Below, piece after piece: positions 61,375 through 64,000 of a stretch of DNA of 64,000 nucleotides. The notes under the pieces are model-generated. The model was not told the origin of the DNA. It searched no databases and saw nothing but the letters and a program-made list of their open reading frames with translations. This DNA comes from Candidatus Sulfopaludibacter sp. Lineage in GTDB: Bacteria; Acidobacteriota; Terriglobia; Bryobacterales; Bryobacteraceae. Both the position numbers and the translations under genes were made by a program. Position 1 is the first letter of the stretch, and each line of letters begins with the position of its first letter. The DNA lies in NCBI GenBank assembly GCA_031292755.1, contig JARLGM010000005.1, forward strand, positions 1 to 64,000. The letters run 5' to 3'.

Positions 61375-61423
61375 GCACCCATGGTATCCGAAAGACCGGC
61401 GGGCCTGCCTTGGTAGAATCGGG

Positions 61424-62716
61424 ATGAGCTTGATCTCTCCGCCGAGTTGCGACCTGCTCTACGGTAATGCCCGCTTGCCCGTTCGCGTGGCAGGCGACAG
61501 GCTTGTGCCCCGCGCCGGCGACCCGATCGGCGATGAGACGCGTGCTGTCATGGATGCACTCGAGCATCCCATCGGGAGCGCGCCGCTTCGCGAGATGGTG
61601 CGGCCGGGAGAACGGGTGGCGATCGTGGTCAACGACATCACCCGCCTGACGCGAACCGACCTGATGCTGCCGCCGATTGTCGAGACACTGAACGCGGCAG
61701 GGATTCCCGACAAGGACATTTTCATCGTGTTCGCGCTGGGCATCCACCGGCGGCAAACCGAGGAGGAGCGCCGGCTGATCGCGGGCGCGGAGATCCACGC
61801 GCGCATTCGATGCTTCGACCACAACGCCACCGACGACGCCGGCCTGGTGGAGATCGGCACGACCAGCTTCGGCAACCGGGTGGAGATCAATCGGGAGGTG
61901 TGGGATGCGGACCGCATCATTCTCACCGGCGAGATCATCTATCATTTGATCGCCGGCTATTCGGGCGGGCGCAAAAGCCTGGCGCCGGGGGTGGCGGGGT
62001 TTCGCACGACAACTTTCAATCACCGGATGATTTTCGATCCGCGCTGCCGGTCGGGACAACTGGACGGCAATCCCGCTCACGAGGATCTGCTGGAGGCCTG
62101 CCGCATGGCCGATCCCGATTTTCTGGTGAACGTGGTGTTGAGTCCCGATGGCAAGTTGATCCGCGTGGTGGCGGGCCACTACGATCTGGCGCACCGCGAA
62201 GGATGCCGCACCGTGGACCGCATGTTGCGCGTGGACGTTCCAGCGCCGTACGATCTGGCGATCGCGTCGGCGGGCGGCTTTCCCCTGGATATCGATCTGC
62301 GGCAAGCGCATAAAGGCCTGGAGAATGCCTGCCAGGCACTGCGTCCGGGCGGCGCCATTTTATTCTATGCGGAGTGCCCGAACGGAGCGGGCATCGGGTC
62401 TTTCGAAGAGTATGTGCACCGCTACCGCGACGATTTCGAGATGCGCGAAGCCCTCTCGCGCGAGTTTGTCGTGGGCGGACATAAGGCTTATTGGGTGGCG
62501 CGGCTGGGGCGCTTGTACAAGGTACATCTGGTCTCCAGCCTGGAGGCGGAATTCGTGCGGCGCTGCCATTTCACTCCGGTCTCACCGGCGGAACACGAGG
62601 CGGTTCTGGCCAGGCTTGTACGGCAGGCGGGGCCGGGGTCGCGGGTCGCGGTGATCCCTTATTCCGGCTTCACGCTGCCGGCTGCTGCTGTTCCACGGGA
62701 GGTCCTGTCTTCCTGA
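61424..62716 (+). CDS. larA: LarA-like nickel-pincer lactate racemase family protein
   Basis: 430 residues from MSLISPPSCDLLYGNARLPV. LarA signatures: VNDITRLTRTDLMLPPIVE (active-site D and R), ALGIHRRQTEEE, RCFDHNATDDAGLVEIG, ILTGEIIYHLIAGYSGGRKS (cofactor lysine region), and NPAHEDLLEACRMADPDFLV. The family racemises or epimerises alpha-hydroxy acids with a nickel-pincer nucleotide. The cofactor genes larB, larC and larE are not in the window. The physiological substrate may not be lactate. It is divergent from the Crp/Fnr gene. Confidence 0.88.
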   Translation: MSLISPPSCDLLYGNARLPVRVAGDRLVPRAGDPIGDETRAVMDALEHPIGSAPLREMVRPGERVAIVVNDITRLTRTDLMLPPIVETLNAAGIPDKDIFIVFALGIHRRQTEEERRLIAGAEIHARIRCFDHNATDDAGLVEIGTTSFGNRVEINREVWDADRIILTGEIIYHLIAGYSGGRKSLAPGVAGFRTTTFNHRMIFDPRCRSGQLDGNPAHEDLLEACRMADPDFLVNVVLSPDGKLIRVVAGHYDLAHREGCRTVDRMLRVDVPAPYDLAIASAGGFPLDIDLRQAHKGLENACQALRPGGAILFYAECPNGAGIGSFEEYVHRYRDDFEMREALSREFVVGGHKAYWVARLGRLYKVHLVSSLEAEFVRRCHFTPVSPAEHEAVLARLVRQAGPGSRVAVIPYSGFTLPAAAVPREVLSS

Positions 62717-62760
62717 CGAGGCTTGAGTGGCGGCTCGACGTGCAGTGAAGAAAGAGCAAG

Positions 62761-62786
62761 ACAGACGACATCAACCGATCGTCTGT
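62761..62786. repeat. Dispersed palindrome copy 2, hairpin between larA and ferredoxin genes
   Basis: ACAGACGA (62761-62768) pairs with TCGTCTGT (62779-62786) around a ten-base loop. In the reverse orientation it matches the element after pyc through ACAGACGATCGGTT and CGTCTGT. It lies between two convergent genes and may terminate either. Confidence 0.6.
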
Positions 62787-62794
62787 CCCACGGT

Positions 62795-63046
62795 TTAGTT
62801 GTAGTGATTCGCGTTGAGTTCGGCGAAGCTGGCGAACTCGGCCGGAAGTTCTTCCAGAGTGTAAATGGAGTTGGTCGGGCAGACCGGAATGCATGCCCCG
62901 CAATCGATGCAATCGTTCGGATTTACATAAAGCTGGGGCACATCTGCGAAGCCGCCTTCATCCTGCTTCGGATGGATGCAATCCACCGGGCAGGCTTGCA
63001 CGCACAGTTCATCTTTGGTACAGGTATCCGTAATTACGTATGCCAT
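62795..63046 (-). CDS. Ferredoxin, 7Fe/8Fe type
   Basis: 83 residues from MAYVITDTCTKDELCVQACP. Cluster 1 ligands CxxxxxCxxxCP (CTKDELCVQACPVDCIHP) and cluster 2 ligands CIDCGACIPVCPTNSIY are intact; the missing cysteine in cluster 1 suggests a [3Fe-4S]/[4Fe-4S] protein as in FdxA. It carries low-potential electrons in the cytoplasm. It converges with larA and is divergent from the trans-sulfuration gene. Confidence 0.92.
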   Translation of the reverse strand: MAYVITDTCTKDELCVQACPVDCIHPKQDEGGFADVPQLYVNPNDCIDCGACIPVCPTNSIYTLEELPAEFASFAELNANHYN

Positions 63047-63163
63047 ATACAACCGGGATTGCAATTCTCCTGCCAGCCCTAAGTAGCAGAAAACAAGAGG
63101 TGAAACTCAACAGTTAACAGGGTGTGGGTGGGGCATTTCACCCGACGGGATACACTGGCAGTG

Positions 63164-64000
63164 ATGAGAATCGAAACCCGGGCCATCCACGCCGGACGCC
63201 GGATCGACCCCGGCACCGGCGCCGTCACCCCTCCCATTCACCTTTCCACCACCTTCGAGCGCAGTCCCACCGGCGAATATCCGCTCGGCTACAGCTATTC
63301 GCGCGAGGACAATCCCAATCGTCACGCCCTGCAAGTCTGCCTGGCGGACCTGGAGGGCGGCAAAGAGGCGCTGTGTTTCGCTTCCGGCCTGGCGGTGGCC
63401 ACCGCCGTGGTGCAGGGATTGGAACCGGGCGACCACATCCTGGCGCCGGACGACGTCTATTGGGGCCTGCGGAACGTGATTGGCGTGGTGTTCGCCAAGG
63501 CGGGCATCCAGACCAGCTACGTGGACATGACCCGGCCGGACCTGGTGAAGGCGGCGTTGCGGCCCGAGACGCGGTTGATCTGGGTGGAGACGCCCTCGAA
63601 TCCGCTGATGAAGATTACGGACCTGGAAACGATCGCGGAGATTGCGCGCGCGGCCGGCCCGAACGTGATGACGGTATGCGACGGCACCTTCGCCACGCCG
63701 GTGCTCCAGAGGCCGCTCGAGTGCGGTATCGACATGGTGGCACACTCCACCACCAAGTACATCAGCGGGCACAGCGACGTGGTGGGTGGCGTCCTGATCA
63801 CGCGGCACGACAATTACCTGTTCGAGCGGGCCCGCAAGGCTCAGCATTACGGGGGCGGGGTGCCTTCGCCGTTCGATTGCTGGCTGACGCATCGCGGCAT
63901 CGATACGCTGGCCTACCGCGTGCGGGCCCATTCGGAAAACGCCATGCGGGTGGCGTGCTGGCTGTGCGCGCATCCGCAGGTGGAACGGGTGCATTATCCC
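63164..64000 (+). CDS. Cystathionine gamma-synthase/lyase family PLP enzyme (3' end outside window)
   Basis: 279 codons from the ATG at 63164, open at the window edge. MRIETRAIHAGRRIDPGTGA, PIHLSTTFERSPTGEYPLGY and SYSREDNPNRHALQ are the family start. CFASGLAVATAVVQGL, WVETPSNPLMKITDLE and AHSTTKYISGHSDVVGG (PLP lysine in TTK) follow. It catalyses gamma- or beta-replacement or elimination in methionine/cysteine metabolism; synthase versus lyase cannot be decided. TACACT ends seven bases before the ATG, suggesting a leaderless transcript. Confidence 0.92.
   Translation, partial: MRIETRAIHAGRRIDPGTGAVTPPIHLSTTFERSPTGEYPLGYSYSREDNPNRHALQVCLADLEGGKEALCFASGLAVATAVVQGLEPGDHILAPDDVYWGLRNVIGVVFAKAGIQTSYVDMTRPDLVKAALRPETRLIWVETPSNPLMKITDLETIAEIARAAGPNVMTVCDGTFATPVLQRPLECGIDMVAHSTTKYISGHSDVVGGVLITRHDNYLFERARKAQHYGGGVPSPFDCWLTHRGIDTLAYRVRAHSENAMRVACWLCAHPQVERVHYP

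Noticed and set aside
61414-61419. TAGAAT as a leaderless -10 box for larA
   Set aside because: It ends only four bases before the ATG, too close for a normal transcription start at the codon.

Overview
The window is GC-rich chromosomal DNA, most likely from an acidobacterium of the Solibacter/Bryobacter type. The evidence is the mix of families: a VWA protein of the acidobacterial TIGR03436 type, an M56 peptidase carrying a soil-associated TIGR03435 domain, a TIGR03067 tandem protein, a beta-propeller sensor kinase, a PEP-CTERM protein, HpnB and a Kgd-type 2-oxoglutarate enzyme. I see no rRNA, tRNA, CRISPR array or intact insertion sequence. Coding density is high, and many genes overlap by four bases (ATGA or GTGA).

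Layout. 1-8.2 kb: a partial VWA protein, a glucuronidase-like hydrolase overlapping an MFS transporter, a secreted phosphoesterase and a Tat-exported multicopper oxidase. 8.2-13.4 kb: a TIGR03067 protein, pgk, a 33-residue membrane peptide with a sugar transporter, a zinc-ribbon membrane protein and a PEP-CTERM protein. 13.5-19.4 kb: an HpnB operon with a 47-residue membrane peptide, a Kir-type channel, a frameshifted PQQ/cytochrome c dehydrogenase and an exported MBL-fold protein. 19.5-30.1 kb: pyruvate carboxylase, a TolC-type protein and an AddB/AddA nuclease-helicase pair. 30.1-44.2 kb: a two-component pair, a pectate-lyase-like protein, an exported lactonase, alanine dehydrogenase and Kgd. 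44.2-54.1 kb: a patch of small accessory genes, a GOB-like B3 metallo-beta-lactamase divergent from an ArsR/SRPBCC/DinB operon, a BlaI/M56 pair and a LysR regulator. 54.2-59.9 kb: a tightly packed ten-gene operon. 60-64 kb: an Fe-S repair protein, a Crp/Fnr regulator, a LarA-like racemase, a ferredoxin and the start of a trans-sulfuration enzyme.

The most interesting segment is 54.2-59.9 kb. One ArsR-controlled operon encodes a CxxC mini-thioredoxin, a free-standing HdrA N-terminal-like Fe-S domain, a ferredoxin, three proteins with the same DGCxxxC motif (one fused to a GcvH-type lipoyl carrier with its lipoylation lysine), a lipoate-protein ligase, an exported methyltransferase and a ChrA-type transporter. 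It looks like a dedicated lipoyl-arm thiol relay. It is reminiscent of sHdr/LbpA sulfur oxidation but lacks HdrB and HdrC, so its substrate is unknown.

Regulation. At least eleven genes have a TANNNT hexamer ending 6-8 bases before the start codon, which suggests leaderless transcripts. In both ArsR genes a palindrome lies in the promoter. A BlaI-type palindrome covers the BlaI -10 box, and a Crp/Fnr-type palindrome precedes the Fe-S repair gene.
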